Assembly (NCBI GenBank): GCA_001779055.1
Contig: MFJA01000022.1
Span: forward strand, 13,374 to 19,049
DNA: 5,676 bases
Origin: Candidatus Gottesmanbacteria bacterium RBG_16_37_8
GTDB taxonomy: Bacteria > Patescibacteriota > Microgenomatia > 2-02-FULL-39-11
Direction: 5' to 3'
Shown: piece by piece, positions 1-5,572 of the stretch
Layout: every line of letters starts with the position of its first letter
Position numbering within the stretch: the stretch's first letter is position 1
Translations under genes and position numbers: made by a program
Notes under the pieces: generated by a model
The model's database searches: none
What the model was told of the DNA's origin: nothing
The model's input: only the letters and a program-made list of their open reading frames with translations

Positions 1-229
1 CTTTTTTTCTTTCCGTTTTTAGATTTTTTCCGGCGCGATTAATATAGAAATTTAACATGCTCATTGCAGATTGAAACGGAGTTGCTTTTCTTCTTGTACT
101 TTCTTCTGCAGAACGCATGAGGCTTTCTGCAATTTTTTTCGGGTCATTGAAGGTGAAAACTCCTTCTTCCAAATCCAAAGCAATGCTGTGTCTGGTAACT
201 TCACCTGACCAGTATTTTTTATTTTTCAT
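1..229 (-). CDS. DUF3175-family small basic protein (C-terminus beyond window)
   Basis: The reverse strand has an open frame from the ATG at 229-227 that runs off the left edge after 76 codons, so the C-terminus is missing. The protein starts MKNKKYWSGEVTR and continues with LDLEEGVFTFNDPKKIA (about residues 18-33), a basic RSAEESTRRKATPFQSAMS stretch (39-57) and FYINRAGKNL (61-70). This pattern matches what I remember of the DUF3175 family, short basic proteins of roughly 90-110 residues with no established biochemical role. A GGGAGGA sequence (243-249 on the opposite strand) precedes the start with a rather long 13-nt spacer; no other usual start codon lies between them. The gene is transcribed divergently from the hydrolase gene at 329. 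There is no signal peptide or membrane segment, so it is probably cytoplasmic. Family recall is fairly firm; function is unknown. Confidence 0.85.
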   Translation of the reverse strand, partial: MKNKKYWSGEVTRHSIALDLEEGVFTFNDPKKIAESLMRSAEESTRRKATPFQSAMSMLNFYINRAGKNLKTERKK

Positions 230-242
230 AAAGACTATTTTG

Positions 243-249
243 TCCTCCC
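243..249 (-). promoter_or_regulatory. Ribosome binding site of the DUF3175 gene
   Basis: GGGAGGA on the minus strand is a good Shine-Dalgarno match, 13 nt before the ATG at 229. The spacing is longer than usual, but it is the only purine-rich match in front of the frame. Confidence 0.5.
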
Positions 250-313
250 AACTCTTTATCTTCTGATATACAATATTCCAATTAAAAATAATAGAGATTT
301 ATATATTTTCAAT

Positions 314-322
314 TGATATAAT
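314..322 (+). promoter_or_regulatory. Extended -10 promoter of the hydrolase gene, leaderless type
   Basis: TGATATAAT gives a TG dinucleotide, one spacer base and a perfect TATAAT (317-322). An extended -10 does not need a good -35, and none is visible around 293-299. The hexamer ends 6 bases before the ATG at 329, so transcription would begin at or within a base or two of the start codon. There is also no Shine-Dalgarno sequence before this ATG, which fits a leaderless mRNA. The rest of the divergent spacer (230-328) is AT-rich, with nothing else I can support. Confidence 0.65.
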
Positions 323-328
323 TTCAGA

Positions 329-1354
329 ATGCATTTAGTAAAAAAATATTCAATTGAATTAATCTTATTTTTTATCGGGCTTATTGTCTTAGGTTTTATA
401 TTTTTCAAAACCTCAAAAAATTCGCCTGTATCACCGGACGTAAGTCCGACTCCGTTTCCTTTTGCCGAAATGACAATTCCTTATTTACGAAATCGCACCT
501 ACCAAAGTTCATTGGGAGATTTAAAGTACCTGTCAGAAAACCAGGCTTATACTTCTTATCTGACCAGTTATGATTCTGATTCACTGCAAATTTTCGGACT
601 TTTGACTAAACCAAAGGGAGATGTTCCGAAATCCGGTTGGCCCGTTATTATTTTTATCCACGGTTATATTCCGCCGGCAGAGTATAGGACAGCTGTTAAT
701 TATTCATCTTATGTAGATTATTTGGCCAGAAACGGATTTGTTGTCTTCAAAATTGATCTTCGCGGTCACGATAATTCCCAAGGAGAGGCCGGCGGGGCAT
801 ATTATTCAGCAGACTACATAATAGATACGCTCAATGCTTATGCGGTACTGCAAAATTCTGATTTTGTCGATTCAACAAAAATCGGTTTGTGGGGACACAG
901 CATGGCCGGTAATGTAATCTTAAGAAGCCTGGCTGCCAAGCCTGAAATTCCGGCTGCGGTGATTTGGGCGGGAGCAGTCTTCAGCTACTCTGATATGCAG
1001 AAATACGGTATTAATGACGGCAGTTACCAGCCGCCCCCAAACAATTCGAATAGACAGAGAAAACGCAGTGAATTAAGAAATCTCTACGGAGATTTTGACC
1101 CCGAAAGCCCATTCTGGCAACAGGTTACACCGGTTAATTACCTCAATGATTTAAAAGGCGCATTAATGTTAAATCATGCTATCGATGACAATGTAGTCAA
1201 TATCGGTTACAGCCGGGACCTTATTGAGCTTCTTAATAAAGCACAAGTATTATCTGAATTAAAAGAGTATCCAAGCGGAGGACACAATCTCACCGGAGTA
1301 AGTTTTACCAATGCTATGCAGAATACGGTAGAATTTTTCCGGTCGCATCTCTAA
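329..1354 (+). CDS. Membrane-anchored alpha/beta hydrolase (S9/prolyl oligopeptidase-like fold)
   Basis: This 341-residue serine hydrolase is probably tethered outside the cytoplasmic membrane. Residues about 9-26 form one hydrophobic helix after a short basic start (MHLVKKYS), followed by a Pro/Ser-rich linker (about 32-45). The catalytic domain shows the oxyanion-hole segment IIFIHGY (107-113), the DLRGHDNSQGE loop typical of S9-like and acetyl xylan esterase-like hydrolases, and the nucleophile elbow GHSMAG with Ser191. A likely catalytic Asp287 sits in HAIDDNVV, aligning with the HGxxDxxV motif, and His319 lies in PSGGHN. The triad is complete and in the usual order, so the enzyme should be active. 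The substrate cannot be told from sequence: an esterase, a peptidase or another carboxylic ester hydrolase are all possible. There is no Shine-Dalgarno sequence, but a TATAAT lies 7 bases upstream. The alkylation repair gene follows after 12 bp and may be cotranscribed. Confidence 0.9.
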   Translation: MHLVKKYSIELILFFIGLIVLGFIFFKTSKNSPVSPDVSPTPFPFAEMTIPYLRNRTYQSSLGDLKYLSENQAYTSYLTSYDSDSLQIFGLLTKPKGDVPKSGWPVIIFIHGYIPPAEYRTAVNYSSYVDYLARNGFVVFKIDLRGHDNSQGEAGGAYYSADYIIDTLNAYAVLQNSDFVDSTKIGLWGHSMAGNVILRSLAAKPEIPAAVIWAGAVFSYSDMQKYGINDGSYQPPPNNSNRQRKRSELRNLYGDFDPESPFWQQVTPVNYLNDLKGALMLNHAIDDNVVNIGYSRDLIELLNKAQVLSELKEYPSGGHNLTGVSFTNAMQNTVEFFRSHL

Positions 1355-1366
1355 AATAATAATTTT

Positions 1367-2062
1367 ATGTTAGATAAATTGGTCAGAGATTTAAATAAAT
1401 TGAAAAATCCCCAAAAAGCAAAACTTCTGGCCCGTTTTTTTAAAACGGGCAAAGGTGAATATGGAGAAGGCGATATTTTCTTTGGATTAACTGTACCGCA
1501 ACAAAGGTCAATTGCTAAAAGATATTCCGATCTTACTGTGCCCGATCTACAGGAATTAATTGATAGTCCCATTCATGAATATCGCTTAATCAGTCTTTTG
1601 ATTATTGTCGAAAAATATAAAAAAGGAAATTTCAAAGAAAAAGAAAAAATCGTCGATTTTTATCTGAAGAACACTTCCCAAATTAACAATTGGGATTTGG
1701 TTGATTTATCAGCGGAAAAAATACTGGGTGATTATCTTATGGATAAAGATAAATCAATCATTTATAAACTAACTGAATCAGCTAATATTTGGGAAAGAAG
1801 AATTTCGATTCTGACGACTTTTCAATTTATAAAAAATAAAAAGTACGATGACACTCTGAAAATTTCAGAAATTCTTTTAAAAGATAAGCATGATTTAATT
1901 CATAAAGCTGTCGGCTGGATGCTTCGGGAAATCGGCAAAAGGGATCAAAAGATTGAGGAAATATTCCTGCAAAAATATTATAAAATCATGCCCAGAACAA
2001 TGCTCCGTTATGCCATAGAAAGATTTAATGAATCCAAAAAAAAATATTATTTAAACAAATAG
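1367..2062 (+). CDS. AlkD-like DNA alkylation repair protein (HEAT-repeat glycosylase)
   Basis: This 231-residue all-helical protein belongs to the DNA alkylation repair family (PF08713), cytoplasmic HEAT-like-repeat enzymes that excise positively charged alkylated bases such as 3-methyladenine and 7-methylguanine. Family hallmarks appear in order: FFGLTVPQQRSIAKRY (38-53), SQINNWDLVDLSAEKILGDY (104-123), IWERRISILTTFQFI (141-155), KDKHDLIHKAVGWMLREIGKRD (172-193) and MPRTMLRYAIERF (208-220). Trp109 and Asp113 match the catalytic Trp109/Asp113 I recall for Bacillus cereus AlkD; Arg145 and Trp184 would correspond to its Arg148 and Trp187. The length is normal and all key residues are present, so it is probably functional. 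The start has no Shine-Dalgarno sequence. It lies 12 bp after the hydrolase gene with no terminator between, so the two may share a transcript, though no functional link is evident. Confidence 0.93.
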   Translation: MLDKLVRDLNKLKNPQKAKLLARFFKTGKGEYGEGDIFFGLTVPQQRSIAKRYSDLTVPDLQELIDSPIHEYRLISLLIIVEKYKKGNFKEKEKIVDFYLKNTSQINNWDLVDLSAEKILGDYLMDKDKSIIYKLTESANIWERRISILTTFQFIKNKKYDDTLKISEILLKDKHDLIHKAVGWMLREIGKRDQKIEEIFLQKYYKIMPRTMLRYAIERFNESKKKYYLNK

Positions 2063-2081
2063 TAAATTTTTCCCTCAAAAA

Positions 2082-2099
2082 TTTTCAGCTGATTTTCAG
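2082..2099 (+). promoter_or_regulatory. Probable response regulator operator: two TTTTCAG direct repeats, 11-bp period
   Basis: TTTTCAGCTGATTTTCAG holds two perfect TTTTCAG heptamers (2082-2088 and 2093-2099) separated by CTGA. Head-to-tail heptamers one helical turn apart are the standard architecture of OmpR/PhoB-family sites. The box covers the -35 position of the TATAAT at 2109-2114, as expected for an activator that replaces a poor -35. The same 18 bp recur exactly at 5530-5547. Assignment to the adjacent response regulator is inferred from position and geometry. Confidence 0.75.
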
Positions 2100-2108
2100 T
2101 ATCCAAGG

Positions 2109-2114
2109 TATAAT
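2109..2114 (+). promoter_or_regulatory. -10 element of the two-component operon, near-leaderless
   Basis: A perfect TATAAT ends 7 bases before the ATG at 2122, placing the predicted transcript start at about 2121-2122. There is no recognisable -35; the direct-repeat box sits there instead (9 bp between box and hexamer). An AAGG at 2105-2108 lies 13 nt from the ATG, too far for a normal Shine-Dalgarno, and upstream of the predicted transcript start. Confidence 0.65.
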
Positions 2115-2121
2115 TAAAACC

Positions 2122-2796
2122 ATGAGAATATTAGTGGTTGAAGATGAACACCGCATTGCCAACTCCATCAAAAAAGGTCTGGAACAGGAAAGATATGCTG
2201 TTGACATTGCCTTTTCGGGGACTGACGGCTATGATTTAGCCTCTACAGAAGATTATGATCTGATAATTCTTGATCTCATGCTTCCTGGTATGCCAGGCCT
2301 GACTATTTGTCAGGAGCTTAGAAAAAAGCAAATCCATACTCCGATCATGATTCTAACTGCCAAAGGTCAGATTCAGGATAAAGTTACAGGCTTGGACAGC
2401 GGTGCTGATGACTATTTGGTAAAACCTTTTTCTTTCGAAGAACTTTTAGCCAGAATAAGAGCTCTTATCAGAAGACCGAAAACCTCGCTTAACCCCGTTC
2501 TTACAGTTTTTGAATTGGAAATGGATACCAAGTCATATGAGGTCAAGCGGCAAAAGAAAATAATTAATCTTTCCAGTAAGGAATTTTCATTATTGGAATA
2601 TCTCCTGCGTCATAAAAATCAGATTCTTACCAAAAATCAGATTATTGCCCATGTCTGGAATTATAATGCGGATATTCTTCCCAATACTGTTGAAGTCTAT
2701 ATCAGGAATTTACGCGATAAAATTGACCGTCCCTTCAAAAATAGCCAACCTCTGATTCATACCGTCAGAGGATTCGGATATAAAATAGGAGAATAA
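2122..2796 (+). CDS. OmpR/PhoB-family DNA-binding response regulator
   Basis: This 224-residue cytoplasmic transcription regulator is phosphorylated by its partner kinase. The receiver domain (about 2-112) has the acidic pocket Glu7/Asp8 in VVEDEH, phosphoacceptor Asp51 in LIILDLMLPGMPG, switch Thr79 in ILTA and Lys101 in YLVKPFS. The C-terminal winged-helix domain (about 126-222) shows LSSKEFSLLEYLLRH (150-164), the recognition helix region NTVEVYIRNLRDKID (188-202) and the terminal hairpin HTVRGFGYKI (213-222). All catalytic residues are present and the length is normal. The kinase gene starts 3 bp after the stop codon, so this is a classic regulator-kinase pair. The 11-bp-period repeats just upstream suggest autoregulation, and the same site before the gene at 5573 suggests a second target. 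The signal it answers to cannot be read from the sequence. Confidence 0.97.
   Translation: MRILVVEDEHRIANSIKKGLEQERYAVDIAFSGTDGYDLASTEDYDLIILDLMLPGMPGLTICQELRKKQIHTPIMILTAKGQIQDKVTGLDSGADDYLVKPFSFEELLARIRALIRRPKTSLNPVLTVFELEMDTKSYEVKRQKKIINLSSKEFSLLEYLLRHKNQILTKNQIIAHVWNYNADILPNTVEVYIRNLRDKIDRPFKNSQPLIHTVRGFGYKIGE
2787..2791 (+). promoter_or_regulatory. Ribosome binding site of the histidine kinase gene
   Basis: AGGAG lies 8 nt before the ATG at 2800 and overlaps the last codons of the response regulator gene, fixing the kinase start and indicating translation within one polycistronic message. Confidence 0.75.
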
Positions 2797-2799
2797 AAC

Positions 2800-3828
2800 A
2801 TGTTTGAGAATGCACGACTTAAACTTACGGCTTGGTATCTGTTAATAATCATGCTGATTTGTTTCCTTTTCAGCCTGGTGATTTTCAGGGTAGCAGACAG
2901 GGAATTGGAAAGGATCGACAGACGCCAGCAAGCTTTAAGGGAGCGATTCGGTGTGGAAATATTCAGGCCGCAATTTCCTGAGGGGTTCAATGTTCCCATA
3001 GACGTGGATGATTTAAGGGGTAGAATAATTCTGACTCTTATCTTTATCAATTCCGCCATTCTGATAATTGCCGGGATGTCAGGTTATTTTCTGGCCGGAC
3101 AAACATTAACTCCGATAAAAGTTATGGTTGAGGAGCAAAACCGTTTTATCTCCGATGCCTCTCATGAACTGCGGACTCCCATAACTTCTTTAAAAAGCGC
3201 CATGGAAGTCCATCTCCGGGATAAAAAACTGACTTTACCGCAGGCCAAAAAATTGATTGTTCAAAACTTAAATGACGTAAACAGAATTCAATCGTTATCA
3301 GATGCCCTGTTAAAATTAGCTCAGTATCAAAAACCTAATAGTCATACTGTTTTCGAAAAAGTTTCCCTGGCTGAAATTATCAAAACAGCCATGCTCACAA
3401 TTTCCCCATTGGCAAAAAGAAAACAAATTTCTTTAAAAAGCAAAATTTCCGATTATCATCTGACAGGCAGCCGTGAAGGACTTATAGATCTTATGGTCAT
3501 TATTCTTGATAATGCCGTCAAATACACACACCCAAAAAAAAGCATCACTGTAAGTTCCGCTAAAACAGACGGCAATATTTTTATTAAAGTTGAAGATAAT
3601 GGTATAGGAATTGATAAAAAGGATCTGCCGCATGTCTTTGACAGATTTTACCAAGCTACAGATGCCCGCTCCAAATCAACAACTGGCGGTTACGGATTGG
3701 GATTGTCAATTGCTAAAAGAATAGTTACCATCCATCATGGCTCGATCACAGTTTTAAGCCAAAAAGGAAAAGGTTCCGTATTTACCGTACATCTGCCTTT
3801 AAAACATTCCAAAATAGAGAATAGTTAA
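2800..3828 (+). CDS. Two-pass membrane sensor histidine kinase, HAMP-less
   Basis: This 342-residue kinase should autophosphorylate and pass phosphate to the regulator encoded just upstream. It has a first transmembrane helix (about 11-30), a short extracytoplasmic loop of about 45 residues (31-75) rich in charge (ERIDRRQQALRERF), and a second helix (about 76-98). The dimerisation/phosphoacceptor segment is RFISDASHELRTPITSL with His122. The ATPase domain has the N box ILDNAVKYT with Asn238, the G1 box DNGIG (266-270), an F box HVFDRFY and the G2 box TGGYGLGLSIAKR (295-307). Only 23 residues separate the second helix from His122, too few for a full HAMP domain; the LTPIKVMVEEQ linker resembles CiaH- or BaeS-like kinases. 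There is no PAS or large sensor domain, so the signal probably reaches the short loop or membrane directly. All catalytic boxes are intact. The propeller gene follows after 8 bp. Confidence 0.96.
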   Translation: MFENARLKLTAWYLLIIMLICFLFSLVIFRVADRELERIDRRQQALRERFGVEIFRPQFPEGFNVPIDVDDLRGRIILTLIFINSAILIIAGMSGYFLAGQTLTPIKVMVEEQNRFISDASHELRTPITSLKSAMEVHLRDKKLTLPQAKKLIVQNLNDVNRIQSLSDALLKLAQYQKPNSHTVFEKVSLAEIIKTAMLTISPLAKRKQISLKSKISDYHLTGSREGLIDLMVIILDNAVKYTHPKKSITVSSAKTDGNIFIKVEDNGIGIDKKDLPHVFDRFYQATDARSKSTTGGYGLGLSIAKRIVTIHHGSITVLSQKGKGSVFTVHLPLKHSKIENS

Positions 3829-3836
3829 AATTTTTT

Positions 3837-4982
3837 ATGAGAGCGTTAATCATTTTTTTGGCTATAATAATTCCCCTTATTGGAGCCTATTTTTACTTAA
3901 AGCCGGAAGAAGAAAATATAATTTCCTCACCAATTGTAAGTCAGACGGATAGTAAGATAAGTCCGGTATTAGACTCTGTTGATAATACTTTATTAACATC
4001 AGAAATCGCCGAAAATCTGGATACCCCATGGGCACTAGCCTTTTTGCCGGACGGAAATATTCTGGTCACAGAGCGTAAAGGAAAAATCAGCTTGGTTAAA
4101 TTAAATTCACCGTCAGAAATTATTGAGATTGCCTCTTTAAAAGATGTTAAAGAAGTAGGTGAAGGTGGACTGCTGGGAATAGTCCTTCATCCCGATTTTA
4201 TAAATAATCATTATCTGTATCTTTACTATACTTATGCTCAAAATGGAGGGGATACTCTCAATAGGGTAGTCAGAATGACTTATGAAAATGATAAACTGTC
4301 CCAAAGCAAAATTATCGTTGACCGCATTCCAGGAGCTGCCAACCACAACGGCGGCAGGATAAAATACGGACCTGATAATTATTTGTATATTACAACCGGT
4401 GATGGAGAGCAGCCTTCAAGAGCTCAGGATAAAAATTCTTTGGCCGGCAAGATTTTAAGGGTAAAAGATGACGGTCAGAAGGCTTCCGGCAATCCCTTTA
4501 ACACTTCTGTTTACTCATACGGTCATCGCAATCCGCAAGGTCTTGCCTGGGATTTAAGCGGCAGGCTTTTCTCAACAGAACACGGGCGATCAGGCCTTCA
4601 ATCGGGTTTAGATGAATTAAATCTGATTGAACCGGGAAAAAATTACGGCTGGCCGGAAATACAGGGGACTGAAAAACAAAACGGTATGGAGACTCCTCTG
4701 ATTAATTCAGGTTCAGATACCTGGGCACCGGCCGGAGCTGCTTTTGTAGGTAATATATTGTATTTTGCCGGTCTTAGAGGCAGTGCCTTATATCAGGCTA
4801 AAATTGTCGGTAATGACATTCAAATAAACGAATTATTTAAAAATGAATACGGCCGCTTAAGGGATGTGGTTACCGGACCTGATGGAATGCTTTATATTAC
4901 TACCAGCAACCTCGACGGCAGAGGAAATCCAAATGAAAACGATGATAAAATTATCCGGGTCAATCCTTCACTTCTTCCTTAA
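3837..4982 (+). CDS. Membrane-anchored glucose/sorbosone dehydrogenase-type beta-propeller (PQQ-dependent sugar dehydrogenase family)
   Basis: This 381-residue protein has one N-terminal hydrophobic segment (about 3-20), acting as signal anchor or signal peptide, a variable linker (21-55) and a beta-propeller of the GSDH family (PF07995). Typical blocks are LDTPWALAFLPDGNILVTER (61-80), GEGGLLGIVLHPDF (108-121), NHNGGRIKYGPDNYLYITTGDG (169-190), SYGHRNPQGLAWD (227-239), DELNLIEPGKNYGWPEIQG (259-277) and RLRDVVTGPDGMLYITTSN (340-358). His170 in the NHNGGR motif corresponds to the catalytic His of soluble glucose dehydrogenase, and Arg231 to a PQQ-contacting position, so cofactor binding is plausible. 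Many family members have no proven substrate, and reduced-genome bacteria usually lack PQQ synthesis, so activity would need imported PQQ or a non-enzymatic role. There is no Cys for a lipobox and no Shine-Dalgarno sequence. It lies 8 bp after the kinase gene, in the same operon. Confidence 0.92.
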   Translation: MRALIIFLAIIIPLIGAYFYLKPEEENIISSPIVSQTDSKISPVLDSVDNTLLTSEIAENLDTPWALAFLPDGNILVTERKGKISLVKLNSPSEIIEIASLKDVKEVGEGGLLGIVLHPDFINNHYLYLYYTYAQNGGDTLNRVVRMTYENDKLSQSKIIVDRIPGAANHNGGRIKYGPDNYLYITTGDGEQPSRAQDKNSLAGKILRVKDDGQKASGNPFNTSVYSYGHRNPQGLAWDLSGRLFSTEHGRSGLQSGLDELNLIEPGKNYGWPEIQGTEKQNGMETPLINSGSDTWAPAGAAFVGNILYFAGLRGSALYQAKIVGNDIQINELFKNEYGRLRDVVTGPDGMLYITTSNLDGRGNPNENDDKIIRVNPSLLP

Positions 4983-5021
4983 GCTTTTCTTCAGGTTGAA
5001 CTGGTAACGTTTCTATTAGAC

Positions 5022-5030
5022 AGGAGGTGA
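5022..5030 (+). promoter_or_regulatory. Strong ribosome binding site that fixes the start at 5039
   Basis: AGGAGGTGA is a near-complete complement of the 16S rRNA 3' end and the best Shine-Dalgarno in the window. It lies 8 nt before the GTG at 5039. The in-frame GTG at 5027 is part of the Shine-Dalgarno itself and so is not the real start. Confidence 0.85.
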
Positions 5031-5038
5031 TAGAACAA

Positions 5039-5476
5039 GTGAAGGAATTAATTTTATTTGTTTTAAGTATATTTCTAATCGGCGCAGTTTTTATGGGTGC
5101 TTCAAAAACTTTTGCCCAATCGGATACCAATAATTCTCAAACTCTTATTCAGAGAATTACTGAAAAATTCGGTTTAAAAGAGCCTGATGTTCAATCAGTT
5201 GTTGACAATTTTCATCAGGAAAAGTTTCAACAAATGAAAACCCAAAGGAGATCTCGTCTTGAAGAAAAATTAAATAGTGCGGTATCTTCAGGAAAAATAA
5301 CCGAAGCGCAAAAACAGGCAATTCTTAAAAAATTTGATGAATTACAAAATGAAAGAGAAGCCCAAACAAAGGATTTGGAAAATTGGGCAAAGAACAACGG
5401 TCTTGATAAATTAGGGATGGGAATGGGACTCGGAAGATTTAAAGGCTTCGGCCGGGGAATGCACTTTTGGAAATAA
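5039..5476 (+). CDS. Small secreted helical protein, Spy/CpxP- or DUF2680-like, with Gly/Met-rich tail
   Basis: With the GTG start at 5039 the protein has 145 residues. Residues 1-26 form a signal peptide (MKELILFVLSIF, then SKTFA followed by Gln27), with a likely signal peptidase I site after Ala26. The mature part is charged and mostly helical: LIQRITEKFGLKEPDVQSVV (36-55), a basic Gln-rich helix with TQRRSRLEEKLNSAV (68-82), then SSGKITEAQKQAILKKFDEL (83-102). The last block resembles the LTxxQ-type or 'DGKLTQEQADAI' repeats of Spy/CpxP and DUF2680 proteins, but the match is by eye. The tail (126-145) is rich in Gly, Met and Phe with one His (GMGMGLGRFKGFGRGMHFWK), perhaps binding metal or membrane. 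It lies 56 bp after the propeller gene with no visible terminator between, so it is probably the last gene of the two-component operon. An envelope chaperone or stress role is inferred only. Confidence 0.82.
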   Translation: MKELILFVLSIFLIGAVFMGASKTFAQSDTNNSQTLIQRITEKFGLKEPDVQSVVDNFHQEKFQQMKTQRRSRLEEKLNSAVSSGKITEAQKQAILKKFDELQNEREAQTKDLENWAKNNGLDKLGMGMGLGRFKGFGRGMHFWK

Positions 5477-5492
5477 TATTTTGAAAATTCAT

Positions 5493-5533
5493 AAAACGTA
5501 CTCCTGGTCTAGCAGGCGGGAGTACGTTTTTTT
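5493..5533 (+). terminator. Strong intrinsic terminator after the secreted-protein gene
   Basis: ACGTACTCC (5496-5504) pairs perfectly with GGAGTACGT (5519-5527). Three more A-T pairs extend the stem to 5493 and 5530, with a 14-nt loop between. The stem runs into seven T residues (5527-5533). An internal CCTG/CAGG pairing (5503-5506 with 5513-5516) is an alternative that would compete with the top of the stem. It lies 16 bp after the stop codon at 5476 and closes the operon. Its T-tract overlaps the first bases of the operator at 5530. Confidence 0.92.
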
Positions 5534-5547
5534 CAGCTGATTTTCAG
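5530..5547 (+). promoter_or_regulatory. Second copy of the 18-bp TTTTCAG direct-repeat operator
   Basis: The TTTTCAG heptamers at 5530-5536 and 5541-5547, with CTGA between, are identical over 18 bp to 2082-2099 and diverge immediately outside. The site lies upstream of the gene starting at 5573, so that gene is probably controlled by the OmpR-type regulator encoded at 2122. The first repeat uses the last T residues of the preceding terminator. Confidence 0.75.
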
Positions 5548-5551
5548 ATAT

Positions 5552-5557
5552 TATACT
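5552..5557 (+). promoter_or_regulatory. Candidate -10 element of the right-edge operon
   Basis: TATACT differs from consensus by one base and would start transcription about 9 nt before the ATG at 5573. It lies only 4 bp from the operator, against 9 bp in the copy at 2082. A weaker TAAACT at 5558-5563 gives a 10-bp gap closer to that arrangement, with an almost leaderless start. I cannot decide between them. Confidence 0.5.
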
Positions 5558-5572
5558 TAAACTTACGCACAT

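Noticed and set aside
306..327. TTTTCA (306-311) and TTTCAG (322-327) flanking the hydrolase -10 as a possible third operator
   Set aside because: The period is 16 bp, the first copy is imperfect, and the -10 hexamer lies between them, so it does not match the other two sites.
1351..1572. Minus-strand open frame opposite the start of the alkylation repair gene
   Set aside because: It is fully covered by a well-conserved + strand gene, has no recognisable protein motif, and its composition is that of an antisense shadow. The same applies to minus frames at 2757-3059, 3433-3654 and 4137-4346.
2867..2888. Two more TTTTCAG heptamers (2867-2873 and 2882-2888) inside the histidine kinase gene
   Set aside because: Their period is 15 bp, not 11, they lie in codons for the first membrane helix (FLFSLVIF), and no promoter or start codon follows. 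Probably chance in Phe-rich coding sequence.
4983..5021. A separate promoter or terminator between the propeller gene and the secreted-protein gene
   Set aside because: TTGAAC at 4996-5001 is a weak -35 match, but the only -10-like sequence (TATTAG 5014-5019) is 12 bp away, too close. No stable stem with a T-run is visible.
5027..5038. GTG at 5027 as the start of the secreted-protein gene
   Set aside because: This GTG is part of the AGGAGGTGA Shine-Dalgarno. The GTG at 5039 has ideal spacing and gives a cleaner signal peptide beginning MKELILF.
329..5476. Possible recoded TGA (as in Gracilibacteria/Absconditabacteria), because none of the six complete genes ends in TGA
   Set aside because: All genes reach normal family length with conserved ends using TAA or TAG, and no in-frame TGA interrupts a family-like reading frame. 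Six stops in an AT-rich genome are too few to suggest recoding.
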